Virus record (IMG/VR): IMGVR_UViG_3300045918_000275
Span: 1 to 26,676 of that record
Length of the DNA: 26,676 nucleotides
From: a virus
Reading direction: 5' to 3' (one strand)
Position 1 is the first letter of the stretch. The number at the start of each line of letters is the position of its first letter. Made by a program: the position numbers and the translations under genes. Positions 7,452 to 14,477 of the stretch are shown here, piece after piece. The notes below the pieces were generated by a model. The model made no database searches. It saw nothing but the letters and a program-made list of their open reading frames with translations, and had not been told where the DNA came from.

Positions 7452-7718
7452 ATGAATAAGTTGATATTTAATCCACTTAGTGGAAAGTTTGATTTTGTGG
7501 GTGCTGCAACTATATTTGAGGTTGCAGCGGTTGAAGTAACTACACCAAATGCATGGACTAACGTACCATTAAATCAAATCACTACTGTAGGATCAGTAGA
7601 AATTTATGATCAGACTAATAAAGAATCCGTAATAGTAGATAGCAGAGTTAATGGTAGCACAGTGGAAATACGCTCACGACAAACAAAAATATATAGTATA
7701 CGCGTTGAAGGTTATTAA
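7452..7718 (+). CDS. Small fibre-like or head-decoration protein
   Basis: An 88-residue protein. Its start, NKLIFNPLSGKFDFVG, is of the type found at the N-termini of phage fibre and appendage proteins, where the segment names the virion attachment end. The rest is predicted beta: TPNAWTNVPLNQI, SVEIYDQTNKESVIV, STVEIRSRQTKIYSIRVEG. That pattern resembles the last 70 residues of the next protein (SVQVYNSTGYEIIL), suggesting a shared beta-sandwich module. The ribosome binding site is weak (AAAGAAG), and it starts 9 bases after the previous stop, so coupling is likely. Function is inferred from context only. Confidence 0.65.
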   Translation: MNKLIFNPLSGKFDFVGAATIFEVAAVEVTTPNAWTNVPLNQITTVGSVEIYDQTNKESVIVDSRVNGSTVEIRSRQTKIYSIRVEGY

Positions 7719-7730
7719 TAGGAGAATACA

Positions 7731-8405
7731 ATGGGAAAATCAGTAGAGACAGACTTAATCTTAAATGGTAATGAGATCCAAAGTGCTAGTTGGGAAAAGT
7801 TAGCAACTGATCCAACAACGCCTTTTGCTGGTCAACATTGGTTAAATACTACTTCAAATAAAAAGAAGTTCTATGATGGATCAATAGTTCACGTAATTGC
7901 GGATGAAGCGTTTGTAGAAGCTGCAGTTCAAGCAATTGGTCAATCACAAGGAGCATTTGATGCTTCTACTGGTTTATTACCAGTTGTTGCAGATCTAATT
8001 GATGGCGATACAGTTATCCGTCGTGGTGACTACTGGGATATATCAGTTGCTGGTACTATTGCTTCTTTAGGTGGTGGTTCAAATGTTTTAGCTATTGGTG
8101 ACGTTTTAAAATTTGTTGGAACAGCTCCAGCAAACCCAGCTCACTGGATTGCTATTCAAAGAAATTTAAACGATACTCTTTTGGGTAATGCTAAAACAGA
8201 AAGACAAACTGTAAACTTAGTAGCAAATACTCCATTAACCGTTTCTGCTTCTACACTTTCAGATGTTCATTCCGTTCAAGTTTATAACTCAACTGGATAT
8301 GAAATAATCCTTGATATTAAAAAAGGAACTAACGCTAATCAAAGAATTCTTACTTCTAAGCGTTCATTAACTGGTGTTGAAGTTGACTTAATTGGTGCGA
8401 GCTAA
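7731..8405 (+). CDS. Head-fibre or tail-fibre-like protein
   Basis: A 224-residue protein with a strong AGGAG site. The N-terminus KSVETDLILNGNEI is closely related to that of the next gene (SKDIETDLDLHGVGRI). Next comes a fibre module common in phages (PFAGQHWLNTTSNKKKFYDG, residues 30-50). A longer module follows: FDASTGLLPVV...GDTVIRRGDYWDISVAGTI...IGDVLKFVGTAPANPAHWIAIQRN (about 80-145), of the kind seen in phage appendage proteins. The last 70 residues form a small beta module (TVNLVANTPLTVS...SVQVYNSTGYEI). Its position just behind the capsid gene favours a head fibre; placement on the tail cannot be excluded. It ends in a one-base TAATG overlap with the following gene. Confidence 0.75.
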   Translation: MGKSVETDLILNGNEIQSASWEKLATDPTTPFAGQHWLNTTSNKKKFYDGSIVHVIADEAFVEAAVQAIGQSQGAFDASTGLLPVVADLIDGDTVIRRGDYWDISVAGTIASLGGGSNVLAIGDVLKFVGTAPANPAHWIAIQRNLNDTLLGNAKTERQTVNLVANTPLTVSASTLSDVHSVQVYNSTGYEIILDIKKGTNANQRILTSKRSLTGVEVDLIGAS

Positions 8406-8653
8406 TGTCAAAAGACATTGAAACAGATTTAGATTTACATGGTGTTGGGAGAATCTTGAATTCTCCTGATCCAGTTTTGCCTAAAGAAGTGGCCAATAAA
8501 GATTACGTAGATGCTGCGTCTTCTGGTTTTTCTTACAAAAGAATTGTTAACGGAAAGAGAGTTAGAATACCAGAAGATCAAGCAATGTTAGTAAGTATGA
8601 ATATGGCTATCGATGGTGAACTCACTATTGATGGAGAGTTGGTGATTATATGA
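8405..8653 (+). CDS. Short fibre-like protein with ETDL N-terminal motif
   Basis: An 82-residue protein that begins inside the previous stop codon (TAATG). Residues 1-17 repeat the SxxxETDLxLxG motif of the previous protein. Residues 22-42 (PDPVLPKEVANKDYVDAASSG) match the widespread tail-fibre segment in which a Pro-rich turn is followed by ANKDYVDA and a helix. The C-terminal 35 residues (MLVSMNMAIDGELTIDGELVII) form short beta repeats, GELTIDGEL. It is very short for a fibre and ends in an ATGA overlap with the next frame. It may be the attachment half of a two-chain appendage whose distal part is the next gene. Confidence 0.68.
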   Translation: MSKDIETDLDLHGVGRILNSPDPVLPKEVANKDYVDAASSGFSYKRIVNGKRVRIPEDQAMLVSMNMAIDGELTIDGELVII

Positions 8654-9117
8654 CAGACACAAACGCATCTGTAGTAATCCCTTTAAGGGACCACACTACA
8701 GTAGAAAACGCTCCAACAGGAAAGTTAAGATATTTTTTCGACTTAAGTAAAAATTTCAGATCAGTTGACGATGCAGGTAATCAAATCATTTATCCATCAG
8801 ATATGAGTACAGTATTATCTCAATTAGCATTAATTTTAGCAAAGCTACCAACAGTTAGAAAAACTATTTTAGCAACAGACTCTGTTTCTAATGGTGAAAC
8901 TTTGTTTTGTGCTGGTACGACTGCTCAAGTAATACATCCTCCATTAATGACTGGAGATAATATTAGATTTAAAATTAAATCGAAAACGACATATAATGTA
9001 ACTATAACTCCACTAGATGCAGCATTAGTAGAAGACGATACGACAGCAATTATAAACGCAGCCGGTACAGCTTTAGAATTTTGTTCTGAAGGTGGAAATT
9101 GGCATATAGTAGGTTAA
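8650..9117 (+). CDS. Fibre-like protein with beta-sandwich C-terminus
   Basis: A 155-residue protein translated from a 4-base ATGA overlap. Residues 18-45 (NAPTGKLRYFFDLSKNFRSVDDAGNQIIYP) look like the N-terminal beta repeat of fibre proteins. A short helix follows (STVLSQLALILAKLP). The C-terminal half, from ILATDSVSNGETLFCAGTT to LEFCSEGGNWHIVG, has the jelly-roll-like pattern of many phage appendage C-termini, which end in a G-x-W-x-I strand. Two Cys residues (in LFCAGT and EFCSEG) could lie near each other in the fold. Function is inferred. Tight coupling to the previous gene suggests that the two are made in equal amounts and may form one structure. Confidence 0.68.
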   Translation: MTDTNASVVIPLRDHTTVENAPTGKLRYFFDLSKNFRSVDDAGNQIIYPSDMSTVLSQLALILAKLPTVRKTILATDSVSNGETLFCAGTTAQVIHPPLMTGDNIRFKIKSKTTYNVTITPLDAALVEDDTTAIINAAGTALEFCSEGGNWHIVG

Positions 9118-9119
9118 AT

Positions 9120-11396
9120 ATGAAAAAATTAATACTTCCGTTATTTTTAATTAGTTTTATTACGATGGCAGCTTATTTTCCATCGACTAATTTAACTCAA
9201 GGTGGAAACAATTTATCAACTACCAATCCATTACCAAATCAATTAAGTGATGGAACATCATTTTATAAAGCATTAACTGATACAGAGTTAAGAGCAACTC
9301 CACTTCCAGTAAGCGGTACATTTTGGCAAGCAACTCAACCAGCATCTCAATCAGGAACTTGGACTACTGGAAGAACATGGTCATTATTAAACACGACAGA
9401 CTCAGTGAACGTAGGAAACTTCCCTACTAGTTTTAACATAGGAAATTTTCCAACATCTCAAGAAGTCACTGGTACTTTCTGGCAGGCAACTCAGCCAATA
9501 TCAGTGGCAACAATACCAACTCACGCAGTAACTCAATCTGGAACATGGGATGTGAGAAATATAACTGGAACAGTTTCATTACCAACTGACGCTGCAACAA
9601 GTGCGCTACAAAATACACAAGAAACTACATTAAACGCAATTCAAACTGCTTTATCTGGACTAGCAACAAGCACTGGACAAGTCACCGAGTTAAGTTCACT
9701 TGAATCTCTTGTGACCAACACAACAGGTATTGCCACAACTGCTAATCAAGCCATCACGAACGCTTCACTAAGTTCAATAGATGCTAAATTAACTTCTCCA
9801 CTAGCAGTATCGTTTTCAGGTGGTGGATTAGCTACAAGCTCTCAAATTGCAACAACTAATGCAACACTGTCTGCTATTGCAACAAATACTCAGGGATTTG
9901 CTCCTGCTACTACCATGACAGGCGCTTTAGGCGAGTTAATATTTGGATCAGTAACTACAACTGCTCCAACTTATACAACTGCAACTCAAAACTCTTTGTC
10001 TTTAACAACAGCAGGGGCTTTAAGGGTAGACGCATCGGCAACAACTCAACCTATCTCAAACGCTTCATTGACTACAATAGCTACTAACAGCGGAACTCAG
10101 GCAACAGCGGCTAACCAAACATCCATCATAGGTGCAAAAACGGCCGGTACAGCAGCAGCTTCTTCAATGCTAGGTGGTGGTGTTTATTTAACTACTCCTC
10201 CAACAATGACAAACAATCAGCAAGCCGCTTTACAGATGAACGTAAACGGTGCTTTAAAAGTGGATGCCAGCGCCGCAGGTATTACAATTGCAGGTGTGGC
10301 CACTACTGCAAACCAAGCAACGGAAATAGCTTCTCTTTCTTCTTTGGTAACAAACTCAGGAGTTGGAAATGGATCACTATCAACTATTTACTCAAACCAA
10401 ACAAACGGTTTACAGAAAACTCAATTCGTAGATAGTACAGGCGCAATAGTAGGTTCAACAAATGCTAATGGTGTTATTGGCATGAACGTAGCATTATCAG
10501 GGACTAATTTTATTGCTTCAACTTTAAATAGTACAGCAGCTCAATTAGCAGCAGCAGCTACTTTTACAGGGACTATTGAAACTATTTTAAGTCAGCAAAG
10601 TATCTCACTAAACGTAACCTCAGACCAACCTGGAACATTGACGTTACATCAATACTCCGATGCAGCGGGAACTTTTGAATTACCTCCAATTGTAATTACT
10701 CATTTAGCAGGAGTTGGAATCAATAAGGCAGTTACTATTAATGGAAGTTATATAAAGCTCACATATCAAAATACAGGTGCTTCAACTACAACTACTTTTA
10801 ACATGGCTACATATTACGGAATTTTGCCAGCGACAACTGAACTGGGTAACGGCCCTGTAGCTGTTAATGAGATTGCAGGAGTAGCGACTTCACCGTTAGT
10901 AAAAGGTACTCAAGGAACTAACGGATTCACAGTACAGGCCTTACATGATGCTGGAAGAAATAAAGTTCATTACTTTATGGCAGTTCCAATTATTACAACT
11001 GCAACAGACACTTTAGTTTCATTAACAGGCTATACAGATGCTGCAGGTGCAGTAGCAGCCACAACAACTCCAGCCGTTATCACGACAGGAAAGAAGTTTA
11101 GATTAACAGGAATAACTATTGCATATATAAATGTTACTGCTGAAGTAAGTGGAGAGGTTAACTTAAGAGTTAATAATGGTGGTGTTGTCGCTATTACAAG
11201 TCCAGTAGTTGAATCATGGGAAACAGGAAACAATGGTAGAGGTACTGCAGGTGAAGCATTCGCTTATAATATTCCATTAGATATGGAATTTAATGCTGGT
11301 TCTGGGTTAGGTATTTCAATAATAGGTAGAAGCACCACTATGGCAGCGGCAGCTGGTGGTTATGTCAAAGTTTCATTAACAGGATATGAATATTAA
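9120..11396 (+). CDS. Large repeat-containing virion-type protein with Sec signal peptide
   Basis: A 758-residue protein. The frame allows a TTG at 9099, but that lies inside the previous gene. The ATG at 9120 begins a textbook signal peptide: KK, then a hydrophobic core LILPLFLISFITMAAYF, then polar residues; cleavage is likely near residues 17-19. Residues about 60-160 carry GTFWQATQP (66 and 118) and NFPTS repeats. Residues 160-450 repeat TTANQ..SLSS and paired APTYTT/PPTMTN...GALxVDAS blocks, all common in phage minor structural proteins. Residues about 470-570 form a decoration-like beta domain (FTGTIETILSQQSISLNVTSD..GTLTLHQYSD...YIKLTYQNTG). Residues 605-758 are another beta domain beginning LHDAGRNKVHYF. 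An export signal on such a protein is unusual (see findings). Confidence 0.8.
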   Translation: MKKLILPLFLISFITMAAYFPSTNLTQGGNNLSTTNPLPNQLSDGTSFYKALTDTELRATPLPVSGTFWQATQPASQSGTWTTGRTWSLLNTTDSVNVGNFPTSFNIGNFPTSQEVTGTFWQATQPISVATIPTHAVTQSGTWDVRNITGTVSLPTDAATSALQNTQETTLNAIQTALSGLATSTGQVTELSSLESLVTNTTGIATTANQAITNASLSSIDAKLTSPLAVSFSGGGLATSSQIATTNATLSAIATNTQGFAPATTMTGALGELIFGSVTTTAPTYTTATQNSLSLTTAGALRVDASATTQPISNASLTTIATNSGTQATAANQTSIIGAKTAGTAAASSMLGGGVYLTTPPTMTNNQQAALQMNVNGALKVDASAAGITIAGVATTANQATEIASLSSLVTNSGVGNGSLSTIYSNQTNGLQKTQFVDSTGAIVGSTNANGVIGMNVALSGTNFIASTLNSTAAQLAAAATFTGTIETILSQQSISLNVTSDQPGTLTLHQYSDAAGTFELPPIVITHLAGVGINKAVTINGSYIKLTYQNTGASTTTTFNMATYYGILPATTELGNGPVAVNEIAGVATSPLVKGTQGTNGFTVQALHDAGRNKVHYFMAVPIITTATDTLVSLTGYTDAAGAVAATTTPAVITTGKKFRLTGITIAYINVTAEVSGEVNLRVNNGGVVAITSPVVESWETGNNGRGTAGEAFAYNIPLDMEFNAGSGLGISIIGRSTTMAAAAGGYVKVSLTGYEY
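9315..10300 (+). repeat. Degenerate protein-level repeats within the 9120 gene
   Basis: GTFWQATQP is encoded at 9315 and 9471 (52 codons apart), each followed by a SGTW block. GNFPTS occurs twice between them. TAANQ/TTANQ blocks recur near 9730, 10105 and 10303, and GALxVDAS occurs near 10015 and 10248. The copies differ in codon use, so they are old protein repeats rather than recent DNA duplications. Confidence 0.7.
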
Positions 11397-11411
11397 TTTA
11401 AAGGAGAATTT

Positions 11412-11789
11412 ATGAAAGCAATAATTTTATCAATCGTTTTATTATTTAACCTAGTTGCCTTTGCAGGAACTACTAATTATGACTCTACACTAGTAGGTAA
11501 AAACTATGTTAGAGGTAACAATATCAACATTCAGTACCCACCAAATGGACTTCCAATAATTACAGTGTCACAAGCTAATGCTGTAAAAATGTTAGATGGA
11601 TCAGTAGTAGAAATTAGTCAAGCTCAATCTCTAACTTTCTCTTTAGATTTGGTAAATAATGCTTTAACATCAATACCAGAAGTAGATCCAACTAGTGGTG
11701 CTTCTCTTGGTATTAATACTAATCTACAAGCTGTAATGTTAGGTGTATTAGCAGTAGTGAGACAACAACAGATCCTTAAAAATCCGTAG
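11412..11789 (+). CDS. Small protein with Sec signal peptide
   Basis: A 125-residue protein with a strong AAGGAG site 6 bases before the ATG. Residues 1-18 (MKAIILSIVLLFNLVAFA) form a clear signal peptide with an AFA cleavage site before GTT, and no lipobox Cys. The mature part starts with TTNYDSTLVGKNYV and YPPNGLPIITV. Its C-terminal part, PTSGASLGINTNLQAVMLGVLAVVRQQQ, resembles segments often found in small proteins encoded beside the GTFWQATQP type of protein. It therefore looks like a partner of the upstream gene. Whether it reaches the periplasm or joins the particle is unknown. Confidence 0.72.
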   Translation: MKAIILSIVLLFNLVAFAGTTNYDSTLVGKNYVRGNNINIQYPPNGLPIITVSQANAVKMLDGSVVEISQAQSLTFSLDLVNNALTSIPEVDPTSGASLGINTNLQAVMLGVLAVVRQQQILKNP

Positions 11790-11795
11790 GATTTT
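11779..11795 (+). other. Stem-loop at the end of the 11412 gene
   Basis: AAAATCC (11779-11785) pairs perfectly with GGATTTT (11789-11795) around a 3-base loop that overlaps the stop codon. The T run is inside the stem rather than after it, so this is at best a weak terminator; it could be an RNA processing or stability element. The downstream TTATATTATATAAGG (about 11802-11816) is AT-rich and might hold a promoter for the hydrolase gene, but I cannot support it. Confidence 0.3.
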
Positions 11796-11823
11796 AGAGT
11801 GTTATATTATATAAGGTGTTATT

Positions 11824-12336
11824 ATGAAAAAAATTATATTCGGCTTTTCTACAACTCATTTGCCTCTAAGCTGGTTAATTAGAAAAATACAAGGACTAGA
11901 TTGTTCTCATGTTTACATTCAATATACTTCTTCTTGTGGAGAAGAATTAGTTTATGAGGCAGAAGGAATGCAAACGCATTTAGTAAATAAGAAAAACTTT
12001 GTAAACTCTTCAATAGTAGTTGAAGAATATGAAGTGGAAGTAGACCAAAAAACTTTTGATGATATTAAAGTGTTTATTGAAAGAGACATTGGTGTTCCAT
12101 ATGGGTGGGGGGAATTAGTTGGTCTATTGATAAAGTTTTTTATCCATTTTATTTCATTTGGAAAAATAAATATTAAAAATCCATTCCCATCAAAAGATAC
12201 AATTTGTTCTGAAGCCGCTGGTCATATCTATATTAAGTTTTTAGGTGGATATCAAGACGTTGCTGATGATGATATTGATATTGTATGGATTTGGAGCAGA
12301 ATAAATTCAGACGGCAGATTCAAAAGGATAAAATAA
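11824..12336 (+). CDS. YiiX-like permuted NlpC/P60 (papain-fold) hydrolase
   Basis: A 170-residue protein with the layout of circularly permuted NlpC/P60 enzymes (YiiX/LRAT-like). In these the catalytic histidine comes early and the nucleophilic cysteine late. Here CSHVYIQY (H29) is the N-terminal His strand and ICSEAAGHIY (C128, E130) the Cys helix. YEAEGMQTHLV (44-54) and the GVPYGWGEL turn (90-98) are typical intervening family features. Such enzymes cleave amide or ester bonds in peptidoglycan, lipids or lipoproteins. A hydrophobic segment (LVGLLIKFFIHFISFG, 98-113) precedes the Cys, perhaps a membrane-facing surface. There is no signal peptide. AAGG precedes the ATG, and the gene ends in a TAATG overlap with the connector gene, so it is co-translated with head-tail genes. 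Lysin, virion-borne entry enzyme or host-modifying enzyme are all possible. Confidence 0.78.
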   Translation: MKKIIFGFSTTHLPLSWLIRKIQGLDCSHVYIQYTSSCGEELVYEAEGMQTHLVNKKNFVNSSIVVEEYEVEVDQKTFDDIKVFIERDIGVPYGWGELVGLLIKFFIHFISFGKINIKNPFPSKDTICSEAAGHIYIKFLGGYQDVADDDIDIVWIWSRINSDGRFKRIK

Positions 12337-13094
12337 TGGCACAATATAATTCTATTTTAAAGCCAAGTGCATACTTAACTCTTCAAGAAGTTGCAGAGTG
12401 GTTAAATATTAAGCCTATTCAATATGCAGTTCCAGCCGATCCGGCAGCGTTTGCAGCAGGACAAGAAGAATTAAGAAGGCTTCTTGAAAGAATGATAAAT
12501 ATTGCATGCGATAAGGTAACAAACATTCTTCAAACTCCAGTAATAGCAAAACAATTTGAAGAAACTATTGATGGAAATAATTCAAATGTCATATTGCCTT
12601 CTAAATGGCCTATAGTATCGGTTCAAGAAGTCAAGATAGACTATAATAGAGGATTTGGACCAGAAACTATTATCACTGAAGTCAATCGTATTCTTAGAGG
12701 ATATGCTGACATCAGACAAGAAACGACTGATACAGAGTTGAGAGTAGTTGGTAATGATGTTGTCTTGAGAGATGATGGTAAAGACTCAATCATTGGAAAG
12801 ATTTTTGCTGGTTCAGTTATTCAGTGTACTAAAATAAAATATACTGCTGGTTGGGCTAAAGACGCTGCAGATATACCATTTGACTTAAGACATGCCACAA
12901 CTTTATTAGTTGAATATTATTATTTCCAAAGAAGCAATAGAGACCTAAACATCACTTCAAAAGGAGTTCGTGGAGAGTCATTTTCTAAAATTAAAGATGG
13001 AATACCAGATACAATTTTAGAATTGCTTGAGCCATATAAAGACGTTTCAATGCCTCTATTTGAGAAGTCACAGACAAATACTTTTGGGGTTTAA
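12336..13094 (+). CDS. Head-tail connector (adaptor) protein, gp6/gp15-like
   Basis: A 252-residue protein. An upstream TTG at 12285 in the same frame lies inside the hydrolase gene; the ATG at 12336 in the TAATG overlap, with AAAGGATAA before it, is the better start. Features of phage adaptor proteins that dock under the portal: an early helical part (YLTLQEVAEWLNI, then a helix EELRRLLERMINIACDKVTNIL), a beta part PSKWPIVSVQEVKIDY, and a conserved-type TAGWAKDAADIPFDLRHATTLLVEYYYFQR helix. The C-terminal GVRGESFSKIKDGIPDTILELLEPY is typical of the family's last strand and tail. The family is usually about 100-200 residues; the extra length is an insertion around residues 100-160. It opens a run of connector genes. 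Confidence 0.82.
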   Translation: MAQYNSILKPSAYLTLQEVAEWLNIKPIQYAVPADPAAFAAGQEELRRLLERMINIACDKVTNILQTPVIAKQFEETIDGNNSNVILPSKWPIVSVQEVKIDYNRGFGPETIITEVNRILRGYADIRQETTDTELRVVGNDVVLRDDGKDSIIGKIFAGSVIQCTKIKYTAGWAKDAADIPFDLRHATTLLVEYYYFQRSNRDLNITSKGVRGESFSKIKDGIPDTILELLEPYKDVSMPLFEKSQTNTFGV

Positions 13095-13580
13095 TTGAAA
13101 TTAATCATTGCAACAAATATTAAAGATATCGTTACAAAGATGAATGACCAAGCAGATAAGGTTGCAACAGGTACTGCAATTCAAATGTACCAAGCTTTAA
13201 CAATCCTTGAAGCAGCAATGAAACAAAATATTAGAGTCAGATCTGGACTACATGTTAGATCTGGCTCTCTTTTAAACTCAGTGCAAAAAGATATACAAGT
13301 GAGTGGTAATACTGTTACAGGTAGAATAGGACCTGAGAACATTCCTTATGCTGCAATTCATGAGTATGGTGGAACAATTCCTGCAAGAAGAATTGAACCG
13401 CGAAATGCAAAAGCTTTAAGGTGGGCAGGTTCAAACGGACAATTCTGGTTTTCTAAAGGTCACGATATGCCATCTGTTCAGATACCTGCTAGACCATATA
13501 TGCAACCAGCATTAGAAGAAAAGGCTGAAATAATTAGAGAAAAGTTTAAAATGTTTATTGTTCAAACAATGAGTAAATAA
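13095..13580 (+). CDS. HK97 gp10-like tail-completion/neck protein
   Basis: A 161-residue protein starting at TTG directly after the previous stop (TAATTG), with GGGG a few bases upstream. The next in-frame ATG (13140) would remove 15 residues, lacks a ribosome binding site and leaves a gap, so TTG is preferred, though it is uncertain. The family signature is strong: RSGSLLNSVQ (55-64), IPYAAIHEYGGTIPARRIEPR (83-103) and IPARPYMQPALEEK (130-143), as in the HK97-gp10_like family. Members sit at the head-tail interface and help complete or stop the tail. The gene ends in a TAATG overlap with the next. Confidence 0.85.
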   Translation: MKLIIATNIKDIVTKMNDQADKVATGTAIQMYQALTILEAAMKQNIRVRSGLHVRSGSLLNSVQKDIQVSGNTVTGRIGPENIPYAAIHEYGGTIPARRIEPRNAKALRWAGSNGQFWFSKGHDMPSVQIPARPYMQPALEEKAEIIREKFKMFIVQTMSK

Positions 13581-14074
13581 TGGAATTACCAATTCAAGAT
13601 CTTACAGATATTCAAAACATGGCTAACGCTTTTAAGTCTCGTCGACTTAGAATTTTGAAAGCCTTACAAGCTATATTAAAAACTATTACTGTAGCTAATG
13701 GCTATACTAAAGATATTCAAGATGTGAGAATGGATACTAAGTCATGGAGAGATGTATCTGCTCCAGAAACTCCAATTATATTTTTAGTTGATGATCAAGT
13801 TCAAATTACTAGATTTGCTGGGAGAACAAGAGAATACGTGTGGACAATTCGTCTATTTGGTGTAGTAAAAGAAACAACTCTTGATGAATTTGAAGAATTT
13901 ATTGCTGATGTGGAAAGTTGTGTAGAAGATAACAACCATTTGGCTGGAATTGTTAACAAATGTGAGATCAATCAAGTCATAACTGATAATGGTTTATTTG
14001 ACAACACTAATACTAGATTATTTGAATTAGAGTTGAAGTGTGAGTTTGTAAGACAACTACAATCTCCGCGATAA
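13580..14074 (+). CDS. Tail terminator/completion-like protein
   Basis: A 164-residue protein in the slot after the gp10-like gene and before the tube gene. In siphoviruses that slot holds the tail terminator or minor tail completion protein (lambda gpU, HK97 gp10/gp11 region). Visible: an N-terminal helix (RRLRILKALQAILKTIT), a strand TPIIFLVDDQVQITRF, RTREYVWTIRLFGVV, and a helix-strand FEEFIADVESCVEDN with a final strand TRLFELELKCEFVRQL. That alpha-beta layout matches tail terminators. The family call rests on position and layout, not on a signature motif. It starts in a TAATG overlap. Confidence 0.68.
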   Translation: MELPIQDLTDIQNMANAFKSRRLRILKALQAILKTITVANGYTKDIQDVRMDTKSWRDVSAPETPIIFLVDDQVQITRFAGRTREYVWTIRLFGVVKETTLDEFEEFIADVESCVEDNNHLAGIVNKCEINQVITDNGLFDNTNTRLFELELKCEFVRQLQSPR

Positions 14075-14083
14075 TTTTGACGG

Positions 14084-14092
14084 TGTAAATAA
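14084..14092 (+). promoter_or_regulatory. TGTAAATAA element upstream of the tail tube operon
   Basis: Third copy of the 9-mer, in a 67-base gap, 50 bases before the 14142 start. A related TTATTGTAAA follows at 14095-14104. It has no clear -35 partner. The placement at the head-to-tail gene boundary fits a late promoter for tail genes. Confidence 0.4.
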
Positions 14093-14141
14093 CTTATTGT
14101 AAACCCGAGTTGAAAAACTTACCAACATAGGAAGAAACAAA

Positions 14142-14441
14142 ATGAGCCAACCAAATGCATTTATTCGTTCAAAACTACAAGATCCAGCTTATTTAGCTAA
14201 AATCCTCACAAAAATTGAAGGTCTTTATGCTAGCAAATCAAACTCATTCAATGTTTATTATGGTTTTCAAAAATTCCATGGCGAACATATGACTTTAGTT
14301 GATTTTTCTGTTCCAGGACAAATTTCCTTTACTTATGATGCAGTAGCTTACACATTTTTAGTAACAGATATTAAGATTGTGAAAAAAATACGTGCTCGCA
14401 AGTATGTTTTTAAAGTTAATGTCTTAACAGTAACACCGTAA
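14142..14441 (+). CDS. Small hypothetical tail-region protein
   Basis: A 99-residue protein with an AGGAAG site. A short N-terminal helix (LQDPAYLAKILTKIEGLYA) is followed by beta strands (NSFNVYYGFQKFHG, QISFTYDAVAYTFLVTDIKIV, RKYVFKVNVLTVTP). No known motif. It lies between the tail terminator-like gene and the tube gene, where many siphoviruses have one or two small genes of unknown role. A structural or assembly role is only a contextual guess. Confidence 0.65.
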   Translation: MSQPNAFIRSKLQDPAYLAKILTKIEGLYASKSNSFNVYYGFQKFHGEHMTLVDFSVPGQISFTYDAVAYTFLVTDIKIVKKIRARKYVFKVNVLTVTP

Positions 14442-14477
14442 TAGTAACAAAAATTAAATTTAAAAGAGGGTAACAAT

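Noticed and set aside
9099-9119. TTG start at 9099 extending the 758-residue gene
   Set aside because: It would lie inside the previous gene, and the extension would mask an otherwise ideal signal peptide start at 9120.
9315-10300. CRISPR-like or satellite array in the repeat region
   Set aside because: The repeats are diverged at the DNA level, in frame, and explained by protein repeats; there are no regular spacers.
12285-12335. TTG start at 12285 extending the connector gene
   Set aside because: It lies fully within the hydrolase gene; the TAATG start at 12336 has a ribosome binding site and the expected N-terminus.
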